Below, in pieces: positions 11,095-20,825 of a DNA stretch of 64,000 bases. The DNA is from Prostheceraeus crozeri. Lineage: Eukaryota; Platyhelminthes; Polycladida; Euryleptidae. The stretch covers positions 198,501 through 262,500 of the forward strand of contig CAJQUW010010372.1 in the NCBI GenBank assembly GCA_907163375.1, given 5' to 3'. The position numbers and the translations under genes were made by a program. Numbering within the stretch: position 1 is the first letter of the stretch; the number at the start of each line of letters is the position of its first letter. The notes under the pieces were generated by a model. It was not told the DNA's origin, made no database searches, and saw only the letters and a list, made by a program, of their open reading frames with translations.

Positions 11095-12642
11095 ATGGGT
11101 AGAATCAAACAGCAACACGCCGATTCGGAAGTACTAACACAAAAACCGGCTGGCAATAATAAAGCCCAATGTGAGGCCTGCAACCAGATTTTAGCGGTGA
11201 ACCAAGGATCCATCAAGGGACTGCATAATTACCTCAAAACATATGATCTAAAGTTGCCCAAACATAAACCTAAATCAAACGATTAAACAGCTAGCAAGGC
11301 CTCAAAATAGTAACTGTTAGCAGGATTTCTGGTGATGGTCGTTTATCTTATTTAGATGAAGTGTCCCCCCCCTATCAATACGTCTGTCAATGATGCAAGG
11401 AATCAAAATTTCAAGGCGAACAAATTGCCGTGGAAAGTTGCAGACATAATAGCAGGAGACGCTAACGCTCATACTAACGACTGGGATCCAAGGAAGAATG
11501 CCATTGGCAAAGACATCAAAGACCAAGCTAAGATGCAGAGATACAGTGTACTCAACAATGGAAAGACTACCCTTCTCAGCAAGGCTGATGGCACAAAGAG
11601 TACAACAGACGTCACTCTATGAAAAGACAATAGCAAGAGAAAATGCAGATGGGAAATCACTCACGACATCGGATCCGATCACCTCCCAACTATCATAACT
11701 ATCAAGAAACCATCTTCCGAGAAAAGAAAAGAAGTCATCGTTTCATCAACATAGCAAATGGAACTACGGCAAAGCCAACTTGCACAAGTACCAGACAGAA
11801 ATAACAGAGGATTTAAAACGAAGCAGAGAAGTCTCAACTAATATCAAGACTAGATACAATAAATTCAAACAGTTCGTTCTAGAAGCAGCCAATAATTTCA
11901 TTCCCAAGAAAGGCAAAAGACTTGGAAAAAATTGGTGGTCTGAAGAATGTGAAAAGGCGACGCAGAAACGAAATCAAGCAAGGAAAGAAGCGGAAGCAGA
12001 TCCCAGAAACAGAGGAAAATGGATTGAAGAATGCAATAATTGTAAGAAGACCATTACAACTGAGAAAGAGAGATGCTGGAAAAATCGGGTGAAAGATTAT
12101 AGCCTAACGTCTAACCAAAAGAAAGTCTGGGGTGTTGTCAAGGCGATGATTGGTAAAACTGCTAACAAAAAGAAACCTGCGATGGTGAAAGGGAGCAAGT
12201 GGTCTACGATGACAAAGGGAAGTGCGGAGCACTTATTCAGCAATATGATGAAGAAGGCACTCTTGAGATAAATGATAAAATATGGGTAAAATCTGTAAAG
12301 AAGAATAACATGAAGGAGATAAAAAAATCATGCAATCATAACACAAACCACAAAAGCAAAGAATGCAGCTACTTCACCAGACAAGAACTGAACCATGCGA
12401 TCAAAAATTCACAAATGAACAAATCCCCTGGAGAGGACGGTATTTCTAACAATGTGTTACGTCAACTACTAGAAGAGGGAAAGGAAGAGCTATTGAAAAT
12501 CATCAATCTCTCATGGGACGTTGAACACCTTCCTATCGACTGGCTTGAAGTAGACATTGTCCCAATTTTAAAAACTGGTAAGCCTGAACCAAAATCAGAA
12601 TCATACAGACCGATTAGCTTGACAAGTTGTGTATGCAAGATG
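11095..12642 (+). pseudogene. LINE, 5' part: endonuclease and start of reverse transcriptase
   Basis: A small zinc-finger-like frame (11095-11286, CEACNQ...H) precedes an endonuclease/exonuclease/phosphatase remnant with GDANAHTNDW and STTDVTL (11356-11622), then, in another frame, a SDHLPT motif near 11670. The linker (11780-12271) and the RT fingers (12199 on: KSPGEDGISNNVL, VPILKTGKP, SYRPISLTSC) follow with a further frame change. The protein is cut after Cys-Lys-Met by element I and continues at 49,139 with Met-Glu-Arg-Met. The frameshifts predate or are independent of that insertion. Confidence 0.8.
12637..12642. repeat. target-site duplication of element I, left copy (AAGATG)
   Basis: AAGATG here and at 49139-49144 flank element I. 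Removing the element and one copy restores the LINE reading Cys-Lys-Met-Met-Glu-Arg. Six base pairs is the duplication length characteristic of Polintons. Confidence 0.95.
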
Positions 12643-13151
12643 AGTAATGGGCAAAAGACCGTTCCAGGCCACCATAAAATCAAAAAAATTGGTATCTTTA
12701 AAAACGACATAAATTCATGAATTTAGTCCTTTTTTCAGGTTTTTAAGACCTAAATACATGAATTTAGTCCATTCAAAAAGTACCATTTTTTCAAAAAATG
12801 ATATTTTTAAAAACGACATAAATTCATGAATTTGAATCCTTTTTCAGGTTATGAAGACCTAAATTCATAAATTTGGGCGTTTTTAAAAATACCCAATTTT
12901 TCAAATTTTTCAAAATCTCAAAATTTGTGAATTACAATTTTTACCTTGTAAATCATGACCGTTCCAGGACACCGAAAATCATAAAAGTTGAGAATTTCAA
13001 ATTCATGAATTTTATCCATCTTTCAGGTTTTTAAAATATATCATGTGACTAAAAATATTTCTTTAAAAATGGAAGAAACAAAAGTGGATGAAACAAAAGT
13101 GGAAGGAACTTCAGAAATGGAAGAAACCGCAAGAATATATCCTTCGTTATC
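12643..13151. repeat. Element I left terminal inverted repeat
   Basis: About 510 bp matching the reverse complement of 48587-49138. It contains repeated palindromic words such as AATTCATGAATT and the motif GACCGTTCCAGG, present twice. The left copy lacks a roughly 70-bp tandem duplication found in the right copy but has a short extra coding insert near 13095. The repeat ends inside the membrane-protein gene, so its first codons are present at both element ends. Confidence 0.9.
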
Positions 13152-13179
13152 TCAATTAAACTTTTACGGAGCAGCGTGA
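13069..13179 (+). pseudogene. truncated membrane-protein gene in left TIR
   Basis: Thirty-six codons starting MEETKVDETKVEG match the start of the membrane protein at 47792-48634, then run out of homology after IYPSLS where the inverted repeat ends. It exists because the inverted repeat overlaps the gene and is unlikely to be functional. Confidence 0.8.
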
Positions 13180-13672
13180 CTTCTTTCTTTCTCTCTCTCT
13201 CTCTCGATCCTGTCTGTTACAGGAATATTGTATTCACAATGTCATGCATTCTTTAAAACAATTGCTTGTCTTCAATGAGAATAATTCCCATATGCTTTTA
13301 ATAGAATGACCTTGAACGCTAATGGAAAAATACACCAATTGTCGAACCATATCGACAGCCATGTCGACAAACTTTCTGACATCGGTTCGACAGTTGGTGT
13401 ATTTTTCCATTCAAAATAATGTCGCATGAATGATTGTTATGGAAACCCAAAATGAAGAGAAATGCTCATTCATTTCTCTTCTCTCTCATATGCCTATTGT
13501 GTTAAGATTGTATTTTGTTCTTTTGTTCTCATAGTGTGAATGAGATTTCACAACCCGTATCATGAGCTATTGTCTGTGATTTCCTTCACTCGTATCAGCT
13601 GACACAATTTTAGCAGCTGCCACACGGCAATTCTTTTGAGAAATTTCTGAAATAGATTTTATTCCATTTAAA
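13180..13672. other. unique spacer inside element I left end
   Basis: Contains a CT-rich run (13188-13210) and the long palindrome annotated separately. No coding frame of note. Base composition is less AT-rich than the rest of element I, similar to the spacer upstream of the 196-residue gene in element II. Confidence 0.4.
13321..13411. repeat. 91-bp imperfect palindrome
   Basis: Arms of 28 bp (13321-13348 and 13384-13411) begin AATGGAAAAATACACCAA and differ at one position. The 35-bp centre has further GTCGACA-type words. It may be a foldback or MITE-like insertion, or a structural site near the element end. Confidence 0.85.
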
Positions 13673-13859
13673 ATGAGTAACATTAGAGACTTTCTAAAAA
13701 TATACGGCAAACAAAACCACATCAAATTTCGATTTAAATGAGATTGCTAAGCAATTAGGAATAAAGAATTTTCACATATTGATGAGTAATGAATTACTAT
13801 TGATAAAAGATGTGCGAAATACTAACTCTACTAATACAATGCAACAATGTAACGTTTAA
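13673..13859 (+). pseudogene. broken partial duplicate of the protease gene
   Basis: Starts ATG AGT AAC ATT and encodes MSNIRDFLKIYG, a diverged copy of the start of the protease at 14105 (MSNINEFLKLYG). After about 15 codons the reading frame shifts: the matching segment (EIAKQLGIKNFHILM) is in a different frame and ends at a stop. It is a dead 5' duplicate that suggests a past tandem rearrangement at this end of element I. Confidence 0.75.
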
Positions 13860-13892
13860 ATTTAGATTAAATTAAATCATTTCAAAATTGAA

Positions 13893-14075
13893 TAAGTAGT
13901 AAGGAAAGTCATCATTGTGGAACAGTTTTAAATCAATACCCCCTTCTGACTAAGTAGTAAGGAAAGTCATCATTATAAAAATGTTTTAAATCAAAACCCC
14001 TTCTGACTAAGTAGTAAGGAAAGTCATCATTAGAGAACAGTTTTTAATCAATACCCCCTCCCTTCTGTCTTCTAG
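13893..14075. repeat. 57-bp tandem repeats upstream of protease
   Basis: Three units, each containing AAGTAGTAAGGAAAGTCATC followed by TTTTAAATCAA and a C-run. Four units of the same repeat lie upstream of the element II protease (43141-43378). Conservation of position in both elements suggests a promoter, enhancer or origin role. Confidence 0.85.
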
Positions 14076-14104
14076 GGGTCCCTTAAGAAATTTTTTATTA
14101 TAAA

Positions 14105-14548
14105 ATGAGCAACATAAATGAGTTTTTGAAATTATATGGACCACAAACGACAACGAATTTCGACCTAAAGAAAATCGCAAATCAACTAGGAATAAAGAAT
14201 TTTCATGTTCTAATGAGAGCCGAATTACAATTCCTAAAAAATAGGCCAACAGGAACCTTCAGTTCCCGGAACAAAGTTCAAACTGTAAAATCCATAACAA
14301 ATCTTCAAACGTCAGATGAAAAAGGTGTACATTGGTCAGCAGGTATGTCTAATAAAAATGGAGATAATTACTATTTTGACTCATACGGACTTCCACCTAC
14401 AAACGAAGTCAAAAAATTACTTGGCAATGGAATTTTTAATACATTTCAAATTCAAAAACCGGGAACTACTTACTGTGGTCAATTATGTCTTTATGTTTTA
14501 TTCAAATTGCAAGAAGGAGTGTCATTTCTTGATATTATGTTAGAATTG

Positions 14549-14579
<31 letters not shown>

Positions 14580-14587
14580 ATAATTAA
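14105..14587 (+). CDS. adenain-like cysteine protease (element I)
   Basis: The 160-residue protein has the adenovirus-protease fold signature: His in VHWSAG, an acidic residue in YYFDSYGLPP and the catalytic Cys in TTYCGQLCLYVL. In adenovirus and Polintons this protease matures virion proteins. The end is an Asn repeat (AAT/AAC run) not present in the element II copy. It lies tail-to-tail with the integrase gene, 4 bp apart. The catalytic residues are present, so the gene looks intact. Confidence 0.85.
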
Positions 14588-14591
14588 AAAG

Positions 14592-15914
14592 CTAAAGCTC
14601 AGTTCGTTGTAATTCATTTTGATAAAATCGGCCTCTGATATCTTCATCATCTAAATCTTTGATTTCGTAAGTAATCGGATAGCTTTGATTTATTTTAGAA
14701 ATTTCAAATATCTCTTTCGTCCAATAGCCAACAAAGCCTTTTTCAAATTTGTTCTTATATTTAAATATTCTAACTCTATCTCCAATTTTAAATTTCGGCT
14801 TAAGTTTCCGCAAATTCGGATTACTCTCATTCAAATTATTATTCTCGAATATTTTCTTTCGGATTAAATCAGGGTCGTCAGAAGCATTCTTTGGAGTTTC
14901 TTCAATACCAGAATGAACTTTATTATTGTACTCTTCTACAACTCCTGGTAATATCTTCAACCATTTCTGATTTCTTTGCTCAGTAAATTTCTTGAATAAT
15001 TTATTTTTTAACGTCCGATTGAATCTTTCTATCACTACAGCTCTTCCTGCGTTTTTAGTTGAATAAACAGTTTCAAATAGTGGCTGAACGTTTCTGTTAT
15101 AAACTTCCGACCCTTTATCAACAAACAATTTTTTTGGCTTTCTCTTACTTTCTTTAAAGATTTCTTCAAACGCATATTTAACTGATAGACCACTTTTATT
15201 TTTTAAAGGCTTTACCCAAGCGTATCGTGTATATAAATCTATAACGGTCAATACGTATTTATAATCTTTTTCATTCGGCATATGAATAAGATCAGCACTC
15301 CAAATATCATCTTTATTAAATACTTTTACTTTCAATAAATATTTAGGCCTTCTGTATTCTTTATGAATTTCGGAGGCGTAGGATCGAGCGTTGCTCTCAG
15401 ACAGCTTTGCTGTCGTTTCATTTAAACCCTGACCGAATAATATTTTAGCTTGTAAAGCTTTCTTAACAAACATTCTTTCAATTTTTTCTCTAAATGTAGG
15501 ATTTTGAATACTATCTAATTCTTGAATCATCTTCTTATCAGCCGCATGTCGAGAACTTAGATCATGATTTCGATAAGCTAAATCATGCCTGTAAGCTGCG
15601 GCATCTACTCTATTTATCGGTTCTTCACCTGGTTTCGGATTATTATTTTCATCTAGTCTTATATCTAATCGAGTTCCTGGACCGGTATATGAATGACCAG
15701 GAAGATGTTTTTCTTTCGAATATTTACTCCAAATAAATCCAGGAAAGTTTTCTAATGTTTTTTGTATATCACCACCGAAGTGGTATGGAACTTTGTTCTT
15801 GTCACCTCCAATATTCTGACAATTTGAGTTTTTATTTTTGTTTAATAGATAATTTAATAAATCTAAATTACAAATTTTTAATTTAATTAAATTTTCAGAA
15901 TTTGTAGAATTCAT
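14592..15914 (-). CDS. PLA2-integrase fusion (element I)
   Basis: The start chosen is the Met of MNSTNSEN, matching the element II copy; upstream frame is extra. The 440-residue protein has two parts. Residues 74-115 form a parvovirus VP1-type phospholipase A2 module: calcium loop YTGPGTRL and catalytic His110-Asp111 in DAAAYRHDLAY. Residues 190-310 are a retroviral-type (rve) integrase core with Asp208, Asp266 (VDKGSE) and Glu296 (VIERFNRTLK); the last two are 29 residues apart, shorter than usual. Residues 370-430 are an SH3-like tail (FKIGDRVRIF). No N-terminal HHCC zinc finger is seen. The core should insert the element; the PLA2 module would be expected in a virion protein. Confidence 0.85.
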   Translation of the reverse strand: MNSTNSENLIKLKICNLDLLNYLLNKNKNSNCQNIGGDKNKVPYHFGGDIQKTLENFPGFIWSKYSKEKHLPGHSYTGPGTRLDIRLDENNNPKPGEEPINRVDAAAYRHDLAYRNHDLSSRHAADKKMIQELDSIQNPTFREKIERMFVKKALQAKILFGQGLNETTAKLSESNARSYASEIHKEYRRPKYLLKVKVFNKDDIWSADLIHMPNEKDYKYVLTVIDLYTRYAWVKPLKNKSGLSVKYAFEEIFKESKRKPKKLFVDKGSEVYNRNVQPLFETVYSTKNAGRAVVIERFNRTLKNKLFKKFTEQRNQKWLKILPGVVEEYNNKVHSGIEETPKNASDDPDLIRKKIFENNNLNESNPNLRKLKPKFKIGDRVRIFKYKNKFEKGFVGYWTKEIFEISKINQSYPITYEIKDLDDEDIRGRFYQNELQRTEL

Positions 15915-15967
15915 TTTAAAAGATAAAATAAATGTTTTACCGAAAAGAACCAAAGGTCCTGAGGTTA

Positions 15968-16453
15968 TTACCGAATCATACTAGGACTTAGATATATTCC
16001 AGAACCATCTTTAGTTTCTTTAATTTCAATTAAATCATCAACATTGTGGAGAATATTTTTAAGAACTCGTTTTCCTTCATCAACTAAATTTAATTTACTA
16101 ATAAAATTATCTACTACTCCTTCACCCCTAGCAACTTTCTCTAACTCTCTATTATGACGTTTTTGTTCTTCTAATGCTGCCTTCTCTGATTTATTTTTAT
16201 TTACTGCTTGGACAATACCTGCTGTCCCACCTGCAACACTTCCTGCTGCTGCTATGCCTCCTATTATTAGTGGAATTAATGGTAGAATTCCGCCATTCTT
16301 TTCTTCTTGTAATTGAATATTCTCTATCATTGGTTTACTTATGTAATACTTTTTTTTATTAATAGTAATAGTTTTAGGGGTATTTTTGTCAACAATATTA
16401 CGTAATTTTAATTCAACAGTATTATTATTAATATTACTTTTCGCTTGCGACAT
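15968..16453 (-). CDS. pX-like minor virion protein (element I)
   Basis: A 161-residue protein with a hydrophobic, glycine/alanine-rich segment GGILPLIPLIIGGIAAAG at about 75-105, followed by a charged helix. Proteins with this GG(I/L)LP-hydrophobic signature occur in Polintons and adintoviruses and are compared to adenovirus pX or pVI. The likely role is core or membrane interaction in the virion. It lies between integrase and capsid genes in the same orientation in both elements. Confidence 0.65.
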   Translation of the reverse strand: MSQAKSNINNNTVELKLRNIVDKNTPKTITINKKKYYISKPMIENIQLQEEKNGGILPLIPLIIGGIAAAGSVAGGTAGIVQAVNKNKSEKAALEEQKRHNRELEKVARGEGVVDNFISKLNLVDEGKRVLKNILHNVDDLIEIKETKDGSGIYLSPSMIR

Positions 16454-16598
16454 TTTTAATAAAAAATTTTAAGTTATCAAAAATTTAAATCTATTCTAGT
16501 TATGAAAAATTTTTAAGTTAAGAATTTTTAATCTATTCTAGTTATGAAAAAAAATTTTATTACTAATTGCTAAAAAAAATTTTAATCTAAGAATTTAA

Positions 16599-17933
16599 TT
16601 AACCTATCCTTGACATCTTTCCATTAAGAATTTCAATAGAATATTTTACATCTTCTAGCAATAAACCATAAGCCATCAATGAAGTTGTGGAATCTTTCTT
16701 TTCAATATTAACTGTTACATCACAACCATTTTTAATAATATCTTCAGATTGTGCACTTAAATCGAAACAGAAAATAGGATATAAATGTCTCCAATCTCCA
16801 GGAGTTAATTGTGGTTCAACTCCAAATTCTATGCAAAGATTTCGATAAGAATCATATCCTTCCATAAATTGATTATTGGTATCATCGAATCTTAATGGAT
16901 CAATTGGATACCGGGTTTGATTTAATGAAACTTGTAAACTTCGAATTGTATTAATATGGAAGAGATTATTGTTCTTATCAAAACTTGGAGAATTATTTCT
17001 TTGAAATGTTAGTAATAAATATCTTGGAGTATTCGCAGTTCTAGTAAAATGCCAGTTAAATCTTTGTTCGGAAAAAGTTACTGAACTAGCAGTACGCTTT
17101 AGAAAATTTACTGGAATTGGTTTGTTAGTATTTAATCTTTTTGCAATAGCTGTTTCAATCTCTAAACTAGGAGCAATATGCTTAATCCACCATTCAAGTC
17201 TATCAATTTTTAAATATGCTTTTTTTCCAGTGTTACCAAAAAAGATTAATTCATTATTTGCTGTACGATGAATTATTAATTTAAATTTTAATTGATATGA
17301 TATTTTATCATAATCTAAATATCCGAATAATGGAGACAATGACCAATTTACTGTCTGTTTACTTTTCTTGTTAAATTCACGTCTTTCTTTATATGCATCA
17401 TTATTTGTTTTATTTAAATGTTTTGCAATATTTTCTACATCTTTCGCAATTCCTGCTGCATCTGTTCCAGCGTGAGTTAAATCATCAACAATTATACCAT
17501 CATTAGTATCAGGAAACCAACCTTCGATTTCATGCTTTTTATTATTTTCACCAATTGTTATAAATCTAAGCATTGTATCAATTACACCTGGAGAATCACT
17601 TATTGTTTCTATATTTTGAGTTGCAACATCTAAACGCATTTGTGTAAATAATCTTGGAAAAAAATTATTCTCTAATGCAATATTATCGGTATCTGGTAAT
17701 GGTGTTGTAAAATTAGAATCACTATATAAAGAATATTCACAGTGTAAAAACGAATCAGGTAAATATAAATAACTTTGTTGATTATCAACTTCAAAGATTA
17801 AATCTCCTCCAGTATTTACTCTACTAGAAGATCCGGGATTCATAGCAATTCTTATATAGTCATTCTTTTTTTGATTGTAACTGACGAACGGAGGATCGTC
17901 TAATCTAAATTTATTTTCGATAAGCGAAGACAT
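16599..17933 (-). CDS. double jelly-roll major capsid protein (element I)
   Basis: The 444-residue protein carries the Polinton/adintovirus hexon signature: ENNFFPRLFTQM, an IE...PG..DTMLRF segment, then GWFPDT, with the second jelly roll after about 250. It would form the pseudo-hexameric capsomers. It differs from the element II copy at 14 positions by my count and has no stop or frameshift. The ATG is preceded by TTTTTATAAAA. Family membership is by motif pattern. Confidence 0.85.
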   Translation of the reverse strand: MSSLIENKFRLDDPPFVSYNQKKNDYIRIAMNPGSSSRVNTGGDLIFEVDNQQSYLYLPDSFLHCEYSLYSDSNFTTPLPDTDNIALENNFFPRLFTQMRLDVATQNIETISDSPGVIDTMLRFITIGENNKKHEIEGWFPDTNDGIIVDDLTHAGTDAAGIAKDVENIAKHLNKTNNDAYKERREFNKKSKQTVNWSLSPLFGYLDYDKISYQLKFKLIIHRTANNELIFFGNTGKKAYLKIDRLEWWIKHIAPSLEIETAIAKRLNTNKPIPVNFLKRTASSVTFSEQRFNWHFTRTANTPRYLLLTFQRNNSPSFDKNNNLFHINTIRSLQVSLNQTRYPIDPLRFDDTNNQFMEGYDSYRNLCIEFGVEPQLTPGDWRHLYPIFCFDLSAQSEDIIKNGCDVTVNIEKKDSTTSLMAYGLLLEDVKYSIEILNGKMSRIG

Positions 17934-18053
17934 TTTTATAAAAAATAATTTGACTTTTTGTTTTTTCTCACAGATAGAAAAAATTTTTACTAAAAAAATA
18001 GCTAAAAATTTTACTAAAAATTTTACTAAAAATAATTTTACTAAAATATAACT

Positions 18054-18572
18054 TTAGAATTTTGCTAGACCAGCTCCGCTGCTCACGCCATTACCTCTTA
18101 TTTCTTCAATTGTTTTTTCATTATGTTTACTATCAGACGGAGCTCCGCTCCTCGAGGGTTCCCCTTTAGAATCCACAGCTATGTTAGCAATTTTATTTTT
18201 TGTTGCCTCTGAAAGTTTTTTAATTTTTTTAGTTCTTCAGAATCATTCTTAAGTTTACGAATAGCTTCTAGTTGTTTTAATTCGTTTTGAGACTTGACAG
18301 CATTTGATATTGCACTAGCTGTACTACCTATAGCAGCTGCTCCTTTTGCAGCAGATATAATCTTTATTATTTTTAATTAAGTTAACGATACTTCCAATAC
18401 CAGAAAAGATGCCAGCTCCTTCTTTTTGGACGGCACCTGCAGTGCCTAGGAACTTTTGTGTTCCGATTGTTTCTACACTGTCATAATGGTATACAGGTTT
18501 CTGAGATGGTTCATGAGCAATTTTATTATTTGATGCAAAATGTTTAAGATTGTGTTTATAAATTATAGGCAT
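18054..18572 (-). pseudogene. pVI-like virion protein, frameshifted (element I)
   Basis: Homologue of the intact 183-residue gene at 38279-38830. The first 70 codons (start MPIIYKHNLKHF) are open, but 5 bp are missing after NNKD, so translation ends after 82 codons. The rest of the gene continues out of frame to 18054. Near 18060-18160 the sequence carries short G+C-rich inverted repeats (GGAGCTCCGCTCC). Confidence 0.85.
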
Positions 18573-18614
18573 TTTTTAAGCTTAAATTTGACTTTTGTGA
18601 AAAATATTTACGTG

Positions 18615-19496
18615 TTAAGATTTACGTTTGTGAATGGACAACAACTTCGAGATAACTTTATTAATTGACTGTTGTACTTTATCTATTGCGTCAAGCAGCG
18701 TGTGATGTACTTTAATTTCTTTTCTATTAACTTGCATTTTCTGCTGATTAATCTTCAATGCCGTTTTAAGTGCATTTAACTTAATTTTAAGAACATCAAA
18801 TTGTCTTTTAACAGCATCTAACTGTTCTTTATTTTATTTAGAGTTTTCTTGTAAATTTTTCTTTAATTCATTTTCTAAATTGATTTTAAGAGTTTTCATT
18901 TTATCAACTCTTTGATTAAGCAAGTTTACTTCATTTATTATTCTATTCATCTTTTTCATTTGTTGAGTAATTTTAGAACTCAACTCATTAACACTTTTTT
19001 GGAATGTAGTTTGTAACTTCTTTAAATTTTTTTTAATTCTTTCAGGTAGTTTTTCTATTTCATCTTCTAATTGTTCTTTCAATAGTTGTATCTGATGTTT
19101 ATTTTTAATGACTGCAGATTTTAAATTTATAGAAAGTAATATTAAAATTTTTGTTTGTTCTGAAATTTTTTTAAAAAATTTTGCTATATTTACTTCTAGC
19201 TCTATATCCTTTTTATCAAGTTTCAATAATTTTTCGTTTAATGATTTGTCATTAAGTTTTAGCAACTTTAATTCATTCATCAGTGGAACCAAAACATCGT
19301 TTATATGTTTTTCTTTTAAGTCATTGATTTGTGTATCAACATATTGTTTATTTGTTAACTCTGTATTTTGTTGCAGAAGTATAGAAAGATGCAATGGACC
19401 AGATAAAACGTCTCCAGTTTTCATGATATAATTTTCTATTTCTGATTCACGATTATTCGGGATATATGCACCTCCACCAACATTTGGTAACATCAT
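18615..19496 (-). pseudogene. fibre-like coiled-coil protein, truncated by nonsense codon (element I)
   Basis: Matches the intact gene at 37349-38236. A GAA codon of the intact copy is TAA here (18834-18836), ending the protein at 220 residues and removing about 73 C-terminal residues; the frame is otherwise open down to 18615. The N-terminus has the glycine-rich start MMLPNVGGG and the tail-fibre-like segment described for the intact copy. Confidence 0.85.
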
Positions 19497-19541
19497 TTTT
19501 TAACAATAAAAATAAAATTTTTTCTAATAAAAATAAAAAAA

Positions 19542-20456
19542 ATGGAAATGACTCAAATTTGTCAAGTTTGCAATATGTGTTTTTTAAATCAAACACTATT
19601 ATATTCTCGTATGAAAAACACACCATGTGGTATGCATATAAATCAATTTCAACCTAATAATAGTATTCAACCTAATAATAGTATTCAACCTAATAATAGT
19701 ATTCAGTATAATAATATTCAATCAGAGCAACCATTACAAAGATTAAAGCATTTATTTATTTCAGATAAAGAACAAAATCTTTATACTGCTAGGCAAAATA
19801 ATAATTATTTAGCACAAAATACACCTAGGCAAAAGAATAATCATTATTTAGCACAAAATAATAATAATTATTTACCACAAAATAATAATAATTATTTACC
19901 TCAAAATAATCCTTTTGTTCAAAATAATAATGTAGCACAAAATAATTATGTTGATAAAAATCAATTTGTTGAATGTAATAACAAAAAAATATGTTCCGGA
20001 TGTAATAAAAATATAACGTCTAAAAATTTTGCACGTCATTTAAAATTATGCGAACAACCAGAAGAGGTTAAAAAAGATAAAAAAGATAAATTAAAAGATC
20101 AGTTATGTCGTAATTGTAATAAATATTTTACAAGTCAAGGAATTACTAATCATTATAATTCTTGTATAAGTTCTACAAGACAATGTACAAGTTGTCAAAT
20201 TACTAAATCTAAGACAGAGTTTTATGATAGTAAATATCAGTGTAAGGATTGTTTAAAAGAAAAAGTTAAATGTAGAGGTTGTCAAAAAATTATATTAAAG
20301 AAAAATTTTCAGCGACATGTAACACTATGTCCAAAACTTAATAAAGATCTTAATCAACATAATAATAATTTATATCAAAATAATTTATATCAAAATAATT
20401 TATATCAAAATAATAATAATTTATATCAAAATAATAATAATAATAATTTATATTAG
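19542..20456 (+). CDS. Asn-rich zinc-finger protein (element I only)
   Basis: The 304-residue protein begins with a CQVC...C-type knuckle, passes through a long Asn/Gln low-complexity region with repeats QPNNSI (three in a row) and NNNYL, then has three to four Cys/His knuckles at about 150-265 (CSGCNKN...H...C, CRNCNKYF...H...C, CTSCQ...CKDC, CRGCQK...H...C), and ends in LYQNN repeats. It is probably a nucleic-acid-binding protein. It sits at the head of the plus-strand replication block of element I and has no counterpart in element II. Precise function unknown. Confidence 0.6.
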   Translation: MEMTQICQVCNMCFLNQTLLYSRMKNTPCGMHINQFQPNNSIQPNNSIQPNNSIQYNNIQSEQPLQRLKHLFISDKEQNLYTARQNNNYLAQNTPRQKNNHYLAQNNNNYLPQNNNNYLPQNNPFVQNNNVAQNNYVDKNQFVECNNKKICSGCNKNITSKNFARHLKLCEQPEEVKKDKKDKLKDQLCRNCNKYFTSQGITNHYNSCISSTRQCTSCQITKSKTEFYDSKYQCKDCLKEKVKCRGCQKIILKKNFQRHVTLCPKLNKDLNQHNNNLYQNNLYQNNLYQNNNNLYQNNNNNNLY

Positions 20457-20825
20457 ATAAAATTATTTTTTATTATTTAAATAGTTGTATTTCTACTAAA
20501 ATAGTTGTATTTCTACTAAAACATTTGTATTTCTACTAAAATAATCTTATATATATTAAAATAATAATAATTTATATCAAAATAATAATTTATATTAGAT
20601 CAAATTACTTTTTATAAAGAATAAAATATTATTTTTATCAAAATATTCTTAAGCATTCCGAAAGAGAGGAGAGGTTCGGAACATACTTCTTTTGAGTATA
20701 GGAACAAATATTCCGTTACATTCCGGAGGTTCTACAGAGGTTAAAAAACACTCATAAGAGTGTAAGAATGCGAGTCCGGAATCAACAAATAATAATTCCT
20801 AATTTTTTTATTTTAAAAATATTAA
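20457..20825. other. spacer with 22-bp repeats and a structured G+C-rich segment
   Basis: Three copies of ATAGTTGTATTTCTACTAAA lie at 20476-20545. From 20650 to 20790 composition rises and short inverted repeats appear, for example ACACTC-ATAA-GAGTGT at about 20749-20764. It may be a promoter or structured leader for the ATPase gene that starts at 20826. No coding frame. Confidence 0.5.
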
